From: RGIG1934 sp045122895
Lineage (GTDB): Bacteria; Bacillota; Clostridia; Lachnospirales; Lachnospiraceae
Assembly: GCA_045122895.1 (NCBI GenBank)
Contig: JBGVIE010000019.1
Span: 1-48,770 of the forward strand
Length of the DNA: 48,770 bases
Reading direction: 5' to 3'
Shown here in pieces: positions 8,663 through 17,087 of the stretch. Below the pieces are notes generated by a model, which searched no databases, was not told the DNA's origin, and worked only from the letters and a program-made list of their open reading frames with translations. Positions within the stretch are counted from its first letter, which is position 1, and each line of letters begins with the position of its first letter. A program made the translations under genes and the position numbers.

Positions 8663-8679
8663 ACCCCCATTTAGGGGGT
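8663..8679 (-). terminator. GC-rich hairpin after the LuxR-type gene
   Basis: ACCCCC (8663-8668) and GGGGGT (8674-8679) form a 6-bp stem with a 5-base loop, three bases after the regulator's stop codon. It has no T-tract on either side in the reading direction, so it may be a weak terminator or a 3'-end stabiliser. Confidence 0.45.
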
Positions 8680-8682
8680 ATT

Positions 8683-11157
8683 TTAAAAATATTTACTAAG
8701 TTCGCTTCGAGAACTAATAGAAAGCTTACTAAATATCGCCTTCATATTACTCTTAACAGTACTTTCGGCAATAAATAATTTCTCTGCAATCTCTTTATTG
8801 GTAAGCCTGTCCGCTGCAAGCTTTGCAACACTATACTCTCGTGCAGTAAGCCCGAAATTCTGACTGTTTTTCAATGAAATTCTTGATACTTTTTCAATAT
8901 TAAAATGTATTCTCTCGCAGTCATTTACTTTGCTGACAAGGAATTGGTATTCTGTCTCAATTTCGCACAGGATACTCTCAATTGATTTATAATTCTCTAC
9001 AAATGGAATATAAAATCCATCCGGTGCCGCAAGACTGGCAGCCTCCTTTAAAAACATTACAGCTTTTTCCTTATTATTCATCTTGAGATTTGCAACACTT
9101 ATGTATATGTATGTATATATCTGGTAGATAACACCTGAGTTCATGGAAGCCACTCCCAGAAACTGGCCGCTTATCCCAAGAAGCTTCTTAAAATCATCTT
9201 TCATAAGCAGGTATTTTCCGTAAACTACATTTGCAAAACCAAGGTTATATTTTGTACATCTTTGCTCTATTGTAAGATCAGAAGTCAGCCATCCCGGCAT
9301 AATTGACATATTTTCTAAAACTACCGATATATATCCCCTACACAAATCAACCATAATCTTAAGGCTGTCGTCCTGTTTGCTTTCGATTTTGTCATTCATA
9401 GTGTCATAGATATCCTTGACCATCTCATAGTCGCCTCTAAAGACAGATATCCTTGCAAGTATGAACATTGCAGCAATATATATGGATGTCTGTTTTCTTG
9501 TCTCTGACATATAAATTGCCTTCTGGCATAGTACCTCTGCACCATCAAGTTCACCACGAAGCAAAAGCATCTCTGCCTTCATTACAACGTCGCCACCTTT
9601 TCCATGTCCATCAGTTATTCTATAATAATATGGCATCGTCTCTTCAAGAAGCTCAAGTTCATCCGTGCTCTTTCCCGCATCTCTGTGAAAATTACTAAGT
9701 ATGGAAGGGCACCCCTCTGTCCATGATGTAGGATTACCATATATTGTTGACGGACATTTTAAAAGTGAATTTGCTTTAATGAACCATTCCTGCATTTTTT
9801 CCAAAACATTATATTCACACAAAGCCCTGCAATATGCCATTTCACCATACAGAATCTCCTTCTGCCTGTCAGTTAACACTCTGCTTTCTTTTATGATATT
9901 TTCTACTACTTCGCTCTCCGCTTCAAAATATGATGAATCACCATAATATTTTATGAGGAACAAATACACCACAGCCATTCTTGGATATTTCTCTTTAACC
10001 TCAACAGGTGTTCTAAGCAAAATATCTACAAACATAGGTCTGTTTTCTGCATTTGCGCTTCTTACCAGAATATCCGCATCATATGATAATGAATAGATAC
10101 TCTCATAGTCTTTGTTTTTGTGATAGTAAGTTATCGCTTTTATGTATTCATCATTATGAGCATACCAGTCTGCAGCTCTCTTATATATATCACTCTTAAA
10201 AACAGGCTCAAGCTTCGATAATTCTCTGTTCAAAAAGAATTTAAGCAATGAGTGTACATAATACTTTCTCTCTTTTGCATCATACCCAATAAGTGAAACA
10301 GAATCTAGCAGATTCTTGACTTTTTCCTCACTGAGCTTCCCTTCTGATACATAAATTGCCTGTCTTAATGTAAAACTGTCAAATATTCCTATCGCAGTCA
10401 AAAAATCCTGCTCTTTTATTGACAGCTTGTCCCAAATAGCATTAGCCATCAGATTATCAATATTTGCATTGATATCAAACTTACCGTTATTCTTATACTG
10501 CACCATCTGAAGATAAACTGCACTTATCCATCCTTCAGTATATTTGAACAAAAAGTCAGCCTCTTCATCTTCAAGCTTCACACCACAGTTTCTACAGTAA
10601 CTTGAAATGTCATTCTTATCAAAAGCTAACACATTGTGATCAATATAGTTAACTTTATTCTTCATCACCAGGTCAAAGAAATGTTCAGTCTTAACAACCT
10701 GTGTAAGCACTACAATCTTCAACTTTGATTCATGGTTAGAAGTTACATCAATTAAAATCTTTGCCATATATTCATCTGATATATGTTGGTAATTATCAAG
10801 TACCAGTATCGTATCTTCTTTGATATTGATATCTATTAAGATGTTTGCAATGTTAGTGCATTCATCCTCCCCCGCAGGATATCCTATCACACTTAATTTT
10901 TTATAGCATCCCTCATCAAGATTTTTTATTTTCGCACAAAAATCACTATAAAATTTGTTCTTGTCACTGTTATCGACACTAAACCATATATATGGCATTG
11001 TACCCTCTGACAAAACATGTTTTACAGCCGTACTCTTTCCGAATCCTGTAGGTGCCTCCACAACTGTTAATTCGTTTTCAAAAATCGAATTAAGTCTGTC
11101 TACAATTCTATCCGGAAAGTATTTATTTGTAGGATTATACCTTCTGATTACTGCCAT
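8683..11157 (-). CDS. MalT-like (LAL) LuxR-family transcriptional regulator
   Basis: A large ATP-dependent regulator of 824 residues. The N-terminus has a P-loop EAPTGFGKST at 34-43 and a Walker B-like ILVLDNYQH at 117-125, as in STAND NTPases. The centre (about 330-740) is helical and TPR-like, the usual inducer-sensing part. The C-terminus is a LuxR-type helix-turn-helix (LTAREYSVAKLAADRL, NKEIAEKLFIAESTVKSNM) over about 764-824. The family switches between ADP-bound resting and ATP/inducer-bound DNA-binding forms. It starts 18 bases after gpsA with a good GAGG site, so it is probably transcribed from the der-plsY-gpsA run. Its target and ligand are not evident; the neighbours are not sugar-utilisation genes. 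B. subtilis has other small genes between gpsA and spoIVA, so this is lineage-specific content. Confidence 0.9.
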   Translation of the reverse strand: MAVIRRYNPTNKYFPDRIVDRLNSIFENELTVVEAPTGFGKSTAVKHVLSEGTMPYIWFSVDNSDKNKFYSDFCAKIKNLDEGCYKKLSVIGYPAGEDECTNIANILIDINIKEDTILVLDNYQHISDEYMAKILIDVTSNHESKLKIVVLTQVVKTEHFFDLVMKNKVNYIDHNVLAFDKNDISSYCRNCGVKLEDEEADFLFKYTEGWISAVYLQMVQYKNNGKFDINANIDNLMANAIWDKLSIKEQDFLTAIGIFDSFTLRQAIYVSEGKLSEEKVKNLLDSVSLIGYDAKERKYYVHSLLKFFLNRELSKLEPVFKSDIYKRAADWYAHNDEYIKAITYYHKNKDYESIYSLSYDADILVRSANAENRPMFVDILLRTPVEVKEKYPRMAVVYLFLIKYYGDSSYFEAESEVVENIIKESRVLTDRQKEILYGEMAYCRALCEYNVLEKMQEWFIKANSLLKCPSTIYGNPTSWTEGCPSILSNFHRDAGKSTDELELLEETMPYYYRITDGHGKGGDVVMKAEMLLLRGELDGAEVLCQKAIYMSETRKQTSIYIAAMFILARISVFRGDYEMVKDIYDTMNDKIESKQDDSLKIMVDLCRGYISVVLENMSIMPGWLTSDLTIEQRCTKYNLGFANVVYGKYLLMKDDFKKLLGISGQFLGVASMNSGVIYQIYTYIYISVANLKMNNKEKAVMFLKEAASLAAPDGFYIPFVENYKSIESILCEIETEYQFLVSKVNDCERIHFNIEKVSRISLKNSQNFGLTAREYSVAKLAADRLTNKEIAEKLFIAESTVKSNMKAIFSKLSISSRSELSKYF

Positions 11158-11175
11158 TTTTTCCTCTTTCGATAT

Positions 11176-12186
11176 TTATTTCCATTCAAGCTGTCCATTT
11201 TCGACAACCTTATCCCTCAACATCAAATCATTCACCGCTTCCTTTGCCGGAAGGTCATTAAATAACACGTCATTTACCTTTTCAATAATCGGCATAGAAA
11301 CATTGTATTTCTTACCAAGCTCATATGCTGCTTTTGCTGAATATACACCCTCAACAACCATATTAACTTCCTCAACTGCCTCACTGAGTGTCTTTCCCTG
11401 ACCTATCAGAATGCCAGCTCTCCTGTTTCTGCTATGCATACTCGCACACGTAACAATCAAATCACCGATTCCTGATAATCCTGCGAATGTTGCATAACTG
11501 CATCCCATGGCAACACCGAGTCTTGTAATCTCGTGTATTCCTCGCGTAATAAGTGCTGCTTTTGTATTGTCACCATAAGAAAGTCCGTCAGCAATTCCTG
11601 CTGCAAGTGCAATTACATTCTTAAGTGAACCTCCAAGCTCTATCCCCTTCACGTCAGGATTTGTATATACTCTGAATGTATTACTCATAAATATATTCTG
11701 AACATACTCTGCTGTTTCCTTTGTCTTTGCTCCGACTACGCAGGTCGTTGGAATCCCTCTTCCAACCTCCTCAGCGTGACTTGGTCCTGATAATACAACC
11801 GCATCAGCCATAGGAAGCTCATCTTTGATTACTTCTGTCATTGTATACAAAGTATCTTCTTCGATTCCTTTTGCTACATCCACAATAATCTGTCCTGCTT
11901 TTATGAGACCTGACAATTTCTTTGATGTTGCTCTCACATATGATGAAGCAACTGCCATCACTATAATATCCTTATCTGAAACAGCCGCCGCCAGATCTGC
12001 TTCGACCTTTATATCCCCAGGTATAATTATACCCGGAAGACATCTCTTATTCTCCCTCTCTGTTACTATCATATTAAGCTCAGCTTCAACCGCTGACCAT
12101 ACTGTTACATTATGACCGTTATTGTTAAGTAGCACCGCAATTGCGAGTCCCCAACCACCACAGCCTAAAACTGTTACATTTGCCAT
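11176..12186 (-). CDS. gpsA: Glycerol-3-phosphate dehydrogenase [NAD(P)+]
   Basis: Reduces dihydroxyacetone phosphate to sn-glycerol 3-phosphate, the backbone for phospholipids. The protein has 336 residues, normal for GpsA. It begins with the dinucleotide-binding motif VTVLGCGGWGLAIA (G-x-G-x-W-G); the family segment LSGPSHAEEV is near 133-142, and the catalytic and substrate part GIELGGSLKNVIALAAGIADG and TRGIHEITRLG follow. GGAGGG precedes the ATG. It follows plsY by 25 bases, so the enzyme making glycerol 3-phosphate and the first acyltransferase that uses it are co-transcribed. Confidence 0.97.
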   Translation of the reverse strand: MANVTVLGCGGWGLAIAVLLNNNGHNVTVWSAVEAELNMIVTERENKRCLPGIIIPGDIKVEADLAAAVSDKDIIVMAVASSYVRATSKKLSGLIKAGQIIVDVAKGIEEDTLYTMTEVIKDELPMADAVVLSGPSHAEEVGRGIPTTCVVGAKTKETAEYVQNIFMSNTFRVYTNPDVKGIELGGSLKNVIALAAGIADGLSYGDNTKAALITRGIHEITRLGVAMGCSYATFAGLSGIGDLIVTCASMHSRNRRAGILIGQGKTLSEAVEEVNMVVEGVYSAKAAYELGKKYNVSMPIIEKVNDVLFNDLPAKEAVNDLMLRDKVVENGQLEWK

Positions 12187-12211
12187 TTTTCCCTCCGTTC
12201 CGGTACTACAA

Positions 12212-12865
12212 TCAGCACTCCTCTTTTTTCTGACCTATCTTTCTTTCGTTTCCATTTATGAGTCTTACAATATTACCTCTATGCTTATAAAAAGCTAAAG
12301 CTGCCATTAAAAATGCCAATATATATGCTTCTATGCTTTCTTTTCCTTCCAGACAAAGCATATTAAGTCTGTCAAACACAATCACTTCAATCACAAATCC
12401 CGCCATCATACATAATGAACCAAGTGAAACATATTTAGATACATACGTTACAATTACGAATGTAAAAAGAGCAAGCAAAATAAACTTAATATCCATCAGT
12501 CCTACTATTGCCCCTGAAGCGGCTGCAATTCCTTTTCCACCTCTGAACTTCATATAAAATGGATAACTGTGCCCTAACATCACTCCAAAACCTGAATATA
12601 ACAATAATACAAACGTTGCACTTTTGGATTCAGATGCAAAAATAAGACTTACAGTTAAAGCTGAAAATATAGCTTTAAAACAGTCACCAAGATATGTAAT
12701 TATACCTGCTTTTTTACCAAGCACTCTCATAGCATTGGTAGTTCCTGCATTTCCACTTCCAAAGTCTCTTATATCTACATGATTAATTTTACCATAAATA
12801 TATCCTGTCTGAAATAACCCAAATATATATCCAATGACCAAACTTACCAAACGTTCTGTTATCAT
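12212..12865 (-). CDS. plsY: Acyl-phosphate:glycerol-3-phosphate acyltransferase
   Basis: Integral membrane enzyme that moves an acyl group from acyl phosphate (made by PlsX) to glycerol 3-phosphate, giving lysophosphatidate. The 217-residue protein has about five hydrophobic helices and the three family motifs: IRDFGSGNAGTTNAMRVLGK (near 32-51), LGHSYPFYMKFRGGKGIA (near 97-114) and a conserved C-terminal KHRGNIVRLINGNE. It sits between der and gpsA. The window also holds plsX and acpP, so most of the first steps of phosphatidate synthesis are encoded here. Confidence 0.96.
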   Translation of the reverse strand: MITERLVSLVIGYIFGLFQTGYIYGKINHVDIRDFGSGNAGTTNAMRVLGKKAGIITYLGDCFKAIFSALTVSLIFASESKSATFVLLLYSGFGVMLGHSYPFYMKFRGGKGIAAASGAIVGLMDIKFILLALFTFVIVTYVSKYVSLGSLCMMAGFVIEVIVFDRLNMLCLEGKESIEAYILAFLMAALAFYKHRGNIVRLINGNERKIGQKKEEC

Positions 12866-12883
12866 TTCTTTAGCACCTCTTTC

Positions 12884-14209
12884 TTAATCCTTATCTTTTC
12901 TTTCCCTGATAATGAATTTTAATGGAGTTCCTTTAAATCCAAAGGCTTCTCGCACTTTATTTTCGATATATCTGGTATATGAAAAATGCATAAGTTCTTT
13001 GTCATTTACAAAAATAACAAATGTAGGCGGCTTAACCGCTACCTGAGTCATATAGTAAAGCTTGAGTCTCTTTCCCTTATCTGATGGTGGCTGCTGAAGC
13101 ATAACTGCCTCTGCCATAATCTCATTAAGAACACCTGTCTGGATTCTGAGAGTCTGATTCTCAATTACCATATCAATCATCTCAAAAAGCTTATTAAGTC
13201 TCTGACCTGTAAGTGCAGATATAAATATCATCTCAGCATATGGCATATAAGATAACACTTCACGTATTTTATTAGTATGCTCATAAATCGTCTTATCTGT
13301 TTTTTCGATAGCATCCCATTTGTTAACAGCAATAATTACACCTTTTCCACGCTCATGGGCTATACCCGCAATCTTTGCGTCCTGCTCAGTAACACCTTCG
13401 CTTGCATCTATTACGATAACAACCACGTCAGCACGTTCAACAGCCGTTACCGTTCTAATAATAGAGTACCTTTCCAGCTCCTCTTTAATCCTTGATTTTC
13501 TTCTGAGTCCTGCCGTATCTATGAAAATATATTCCTTTCCGTTTCTGACTATTTCAGTATCAATTGCATCTCTTGTGGTACCGGCAATATTAGATACAAT
13601 AACTCTGTTTTCTCCAAGCAGCTTGTTGATAATTGATGATTTACCCACGTTAGGTTTTCCAACTATGGCTACTCTTGGTCTGTCATCTTCTTCCTCTTCT
13701 TCTGTAGTATCCTTAAAGTGTTTTGCAACCTCTTCAAGCATATCACCGATTCCAAGTCTTGAAGAAGCACTTATCGGGAATGGATCACCGATTCCAAGAT
13801 TATAGAATTCATAAACATCCGGCATCATCTTGTCAAAATTATCTACCTTGTTAACTACCAGCACGACCGGCTTCTTACTTCTTCTAAGCATATCCGCAAC
13901 CTTTGCATCAGCATCTACCAGTCCCTGTCTTACATCTGTTATAAAAATAATAACATCTGCAGTATCAATAGCTATCTGGGCCTGTTCTCTCATCTGTGAT
14001 AATATTATATCACTTGAATCAGGTTCAATACCACCTGTATCAATCAATGTAAAAACAGTATTGAGCCATGTTACATCAGCATAAATTCTATCTCTTGTCA
14101 CACCTGGTGTATCTTTTACAATCGATATATTTTCTCCCGCAAGAGCGTTAAATAATGTTGACTTACCGACATTTGGCCTGCCAACTATAGCCACTACCTG
14201 TTTGCTCAT
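12884..14209 (-). CDS. der: Ribosome biogenesis GTPase Der (EngA)
   Basis: Essential double GTPase that acts in maturation of the 50S subunit. Two complete G domains are visible in 441 residues. The first has G1 GRPNVGKS at 10-17, G3 DTGG at 57-60 and G4 NKVD at 120-123. The second has G1 GKPNVGKSS at 184-192, DTAGLRRKSRI and NKWD near 296. The linker between them is acidic (TTEEEEEDD). A KH-like domain closes the protein. The gene follows the DUF512 protein gene by 19 bases; DUF512 genes commonly stand next to der in clostridia. Confidence 0.98.
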   Translation of the reverse strand: MSKQVVAIVGRPNVGKSTLFNALAGENISIVKDTPGVTRDRIYADVTWLNTVFTLIDTGGIEPDSSDIILSQMREQAQIAIDTADVIIFITDVRQGLVDADAKVADMLRRSKKPVVLVVNKVDNFDKMMPDVYEFYNLGIGDPFPISASSRLGIGDMLEEVAKHFKDTTEEEEEDDRPRVAIVGKPNVGKSSIINKLLGENRVIVSNIAGTTRDAIDTEIVRNGKEYIFIDTAGLRRKSRIKEELERYSIIRTVTAVERADVVVIVIDASEGVTEQDAKIAGIAHERGKGVIIAVNKWDAIEKTDKTIYEHTNKIREVLSYMPYAEMIFISALTGQRLNKLFEMIDMVIENQTLRIQTGVLNEIMAEAVMLQQPPSDKGKRLKLYYMTQVAVKPPTFVIFVNDKELMHFSYTRYIENKVREAFGFKGTPLKFIIRERKDKD

Positions 14210-14228
14210 ATATTACCATACCTTTCTA

Positions 14229-15623
14229 TTAATCTTCATATGCTTTAATATATACATAATTTCCGTTATCACGTATCTTTTTATCAGTATCAAATACTAC
14301 TGACTCGAGAAAACTCATTCCGTCTGATTCTACAATATTTACTGATACTTGTAAAGTATTTTCAAGTTCTGTGAGGGTTACATCATCGAGGAATACCTCC
14401 TCGCCTGTTCTTATCATAGTAGAAGGAAGTAACAGTTTTTCCCCGAGATTTTTACCCTTAAGTTGTGCCATAAGGTCTGTTCCTGTTATAAGACCCGCAA
14501 CCGTTATATTCTCGCCAAAGAAATCATTTCTAATCTCATATACATTAATCTTAACTCCTTTGAAATTATCCTCTATCTCATCAGCAAGTCTTCTGATAAG
14601 CGGATAAGCAAGCTTTCCGGTTGCCATAGATACTGTCTTTGTTATATTTAAGGCTTCCTCATATCTGTCAGAAACCTTAAGATTTGCTAAAGCTTCATGA
14701 AATTCACTGTCAAGAAGTCTCATCATTCCAACACCATTTTCAAGCTGGATATATCCGTCATATCGTTCCTCATCAGGAAAATCTCTTTCTGCAAGAATAT
14801 ACCACTCATCACTTGCGTGAATAAAATGGAGCCCATATTCTTCATAGATTTCTTTCTGATATGACTCAATAAGGTCAATAACCTCACCCGCATCCTCTTT
14901 TGTAAACAGTTCAAGGGGATACAACCCCTCCCGAAATTTTGTAAGCCCTGCCGGAACAACAGACACGCTTCTCATGAAGGGAAGATATTTTCTAAGGTCC
15001 TCAATACTTCTTCTAAGTTCATCCTTATCATTAACACCTTTACAGAGAACTATCTGACCATTCATCTCGATTCCACCTTCATAAAGCTTTTCTATTTTAT
15101 CAAGGGCATCGCCTGCAAATCTGTTATTTAACATCTTACATCTAAGTTCTTTATTAGTAGTCTGAACAGATATGTTTATAGGTCCAAGATTGTAATTGAT
15201 AATTCGTTCAATATCTTTGTCCTTCATATTGGTAAGGGTTATATAGTTGCCCTGAAGAAAAGAAAGTCTTGAGTCATCATCTTTAAAATACAAGGTATCT
15301 CTCATCCCTTTTGGCATCTGGTCAATAAAACAGAAAATACACTTATTACAACACGACTTATACTCACTCATAAGTCCGTTTTCAAATTTGACACCAAGAT
15401 CTTCGTCAGGATCCTTAAAAACCTCAAGAACCCATTCCTCACCGTTCTCTTTTCTTATAAGTATCTCTACATACTCATCTTCCATAAAAAACTGATAATC
15501 AAATATATCCTCTATAACATTGTCATTTATCTTTAATAAAACATCCCCTACCTCAATCTCAAGCTGCTCAGCTATGGAGTTCGGAAACACTTCTGTTATT
15601 AAATGTCCACTGTTTTTTCTCAT
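14229..15623 (-). CDS. DUF512 radical SAM protein with N-terminal PDZ domain
   Basis: A 464-residue iron-sulphur protein. Residues 5-60 look like a PDZ domain (GHLITEVFPNSIAEQLEIEV). Cys91, Cys95 and Cys98 form the CxxxCxxC radical SAM cluster site (CCNKCIFC). A DUF512 domain fills most of the C-terminal half (GLYPLELFTKED onward). The substrate of this widespread family has not been established, as far as I know. It overlaps the pgeF stop codon by 4 bases (ATGA) and is followed by der, so translation is coupled to pgeF. The conserved link to der has led to guesses of a role in ribosome or tRNA modification; nothing in the sequence tests this. Confidence 0.88.
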   Translation of the reverse strand: MRKNSGHLITEVFPNSIAEQLEIEVGDVLLKINDNVIEDIFDYQFFMEDEYVEILIRKENGEEWVLEVFKDPDEDLGVKFENGLMSEYKSCCNKCIFCFIDQMPKGMRDTLYFKDDDSRLSFLQGNYITLTNMKDKDIERIINYNLGPINISVQTTNKELRCKMLNNRFAGDALDKIEKLYEGGIEMNGQIVLCKGVNDKDELRRSIEDLRKYLPFMRSVSVVPAGLTKFREGLYPLELFTKEDAGEVIDLIESYQKEIYEEYGLHFIHASDEWYILAERDFPDEERYDGYIQLENGVGMMRLLDSEFHEALANLKVSDRYEEALNITKTVSMATGKLAYPLIRRLADEIEDNFKGVKINVYEIRNDFFGENITVAGLITGTDLMAQLKGKNLGEKLLLPSTMIRTGEEVFLDDVTLTELENTLQVSVNIVESDGMSFLESVVFDTDKKIRDNGNYVYIKAYED

Positions 15624-16423
15624 ATCTGCTTCCTTTCCGTCAACATTATAAACGCTGCAAGGTTACCTCTTTGTCCCATTGTTGCTCTGTGCGAAAAGAA
15701 TCTTTCGTTATTGCAACAGGTACATATTCTCTCATCATCAATATTCTCTTCTCTAATCCCTGCACCTTTTAATATAACATGATTAGCTTCCTGTAAATCT
15801 ATCAAATATTTTCCATTTTCTTTTGGAAAAACTATTTTTTCAGAATCTTCTTTTGAAAATTCTCTCGTAAACTCTGTTGCCACATCTTCACTTACTTCAT
15901 AACAATTCTTACATATCGACGGTCCGATACATGCTATTATATTACCGGCATCACAGCCATATTCAAAACACATCATATTAACTGTATGAAGTCCCATTCT
16001 CTTGACTGTTCCTCTCCATCCGGAGTGTGATGAGGCTATAACATTTTTCACCGGGTCATAAAACACAAGCGGAACACAGTCAGCATAAAATGTCACCAGT
16101 GGTAAATTAGGAACATCAGTTATAAGCCCGTCTATGTCATCATAATCTTTGTCTCTTATTATTCCTTTTCCTGCATCCCTCTCATCCACACATCTTAAGT
16201 TAGTCGTGTGAGTCTGGGCTGAAAATACAAGACGTTCATAAGGCATATCCAGCTCTTTAGTTATTCTCCTAAAATTCTCTTTTACAGCCTCTTTATCATC
16301 TCCTCTTGTAAATGACAGATTCATACTTTTATATATTCCAGTACTCACACCACCATCTTTTGTTGAAAATCCGTGTGTTATACTTTTGAATTTTTTTAAT
16401 TTTTCAAACTTTACGATATCCAC
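15620..16423 (-). CDS. pgeF: Peptidoglycan editing factor PgeF (YfiH/DUF152 family)
   Basis: 267 residues of the YfiH/laccase-domain family. E. coli YfiH removes wrongly incorporated L-serine from the peptidoglycan precursor; some members are called polyphenol oxidases or purine nucleoside phosphorylases. The metal-ligand residues are present: His72 (SAQTHTTNLR), Cys116 (YADCVPLV) and His133 (SSHSGWRGT). CIGPSICKNCYEV follows near 164. The start is a GTG at 16423 that shares one base with the yraN stop, and the last yraN codons (GGA GGA) supply the Shine-Dalgarno. The chain yraN-pgeF-DUF512 is thus tightly coupled. Confidence 0.92.
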   Translation of the reverse strand: MDIVKFEKLKKFKSITHGFSTKDGGVSTGIYKSMNLSFTRGDDKEAVKENFRRITKELDMPYERLVFSAQTHTTNLRCVDERDAGKGIIRDKDYDDIDGLITDVPNLPLVTFYADCVPLVFYDPVKNVIASSHSGWRGTVKRMGLHTVNMMCFEYGCDAGNIIACIGPSICKNCYEVSEDVATEFTREFSKEDSEKIVFPKENGKYLIDLQEANHVILKGAGIREENIDDERICTCCNNERFFSHRATMGQRGNLAAFIMLTERKQI

Positions 16424-16776
16424 TATAATCCTCCAAAGGCGTTCTTTATATGTTGTATTTCATTTCCTTTTATGGAAATCACATCAAACCGGTATTTTCC
16501 ATAAGCTGATAACTTATTATCCTGCAAATATTTCTCACTGCACATAAAAATTGTTTTTTGTTTTGATTTGGTCACTGCTTCATAAGGCATCCCATATTTA
16601 GCCCCTGATCTGTATTTTACTTCCACAAAAACCACATATCCGTCATTGTCTCTTGCAATTATATCTATCTCTCCATATTTGCACCTGTAATTCATACATA
16701 GAATTTCGTAGCCTTTATCAGTCAAAAAGTCTCTTGCAACACCCTCATAACTTGCCCCAATATTTCTCTTATTCAC
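16423..16776 (-). CDS. YraN family (UPF0102) endonuclease-like protein
   Basis: 117 residues with a restriction-endonuclease-like fold. The PD-(D/E)xK-type core can be read as YGEIDIIARDNDGYVVFVEV followed by KYR, where the first Asp and the ExK pair are the predicted metal-binding residues. The N-terminus (GASYEGVARDFLTDKGYEIL) is the family's usual G-x-x-x-E-x-x-A start. The function is unproven; some homologues have been studied as Holliday-junction-resolvase-like. The start is GTG with GGAG 5 bases upstream. In many firmicutes yraN follows rnhB, as it nearly does here. Confidence 0.9.
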   Translation of the reverse strand: MNKRNIGASYEGVARDFLTDKGYEILCMNYRCKYGEIDIIARDNDGYVVFVEVKYRSGAKYGMPYEAVTKSKQKTIFMCSEKYLQDNKLSAYGKYRFDVISIKGNEIQHIKNAFGGL

Positions 16777-16798
16777 ACTATCTCCATTCCGCAGACGC

Positions 16799-17074
16799 TT
16801 ATATAAGTTTGTTTTTTATCTTATCCATCCTGTCAACAAACACTAAAATCTCTGCAACTACACCATATAATTCCTGAGGTATCACATCTCCTATTTCGAG
16901 CTTTGACAACGTCTTTGCAAGCTTTGCATCTTCATAGAGAGGAATATCCGCTTTGTCAGCCTCTTCTATTATACGGTTCGCAATCTCCCCTTTTCCTGTT
17001 GCAATAACTCTTGGAGCTTCATCACCCTTATTATATTGTAATGCAACTGCTGTTTTTGGCTTATTATTCTCCAT
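16799..17074 (-). CDS. FlhB C-terminal-domain-like protein (YlqH type)
   Basis: A 91-residue protein equal to the cytosolic C-terminal domain of FlhB/EscU export switches without the membrane part. It reads KTAVALQYNKGDEAPRVIAT, then IPLYEDAKLAKTLSKLEIGD and PQELYGVVAEILVFV, which align with the post-cleavage half of FlhB. The self-cleaving NPTH tetrapeptide is absent: the position reads KPKT, so it cannot autocleave in the usual way. It is the last of the rnhB - FliK-like - FlhB-like series, the same order as B. subtilis rnhB-ylqG-ylqH. The role outside flagella is not known. See the upstream neighbour. Confidence 0.88.
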   Translation of the reverse strand: MENNKPKTAVALQYNKGDEAPRVIATGKGEIANRIIEEADKADIPLYEDAKLAKTLSKLEIGDVIPQELYGVVAEILVFVDRMDKIKNKLI

Positions 17075-17087
17075 AACTAATCCTCAT

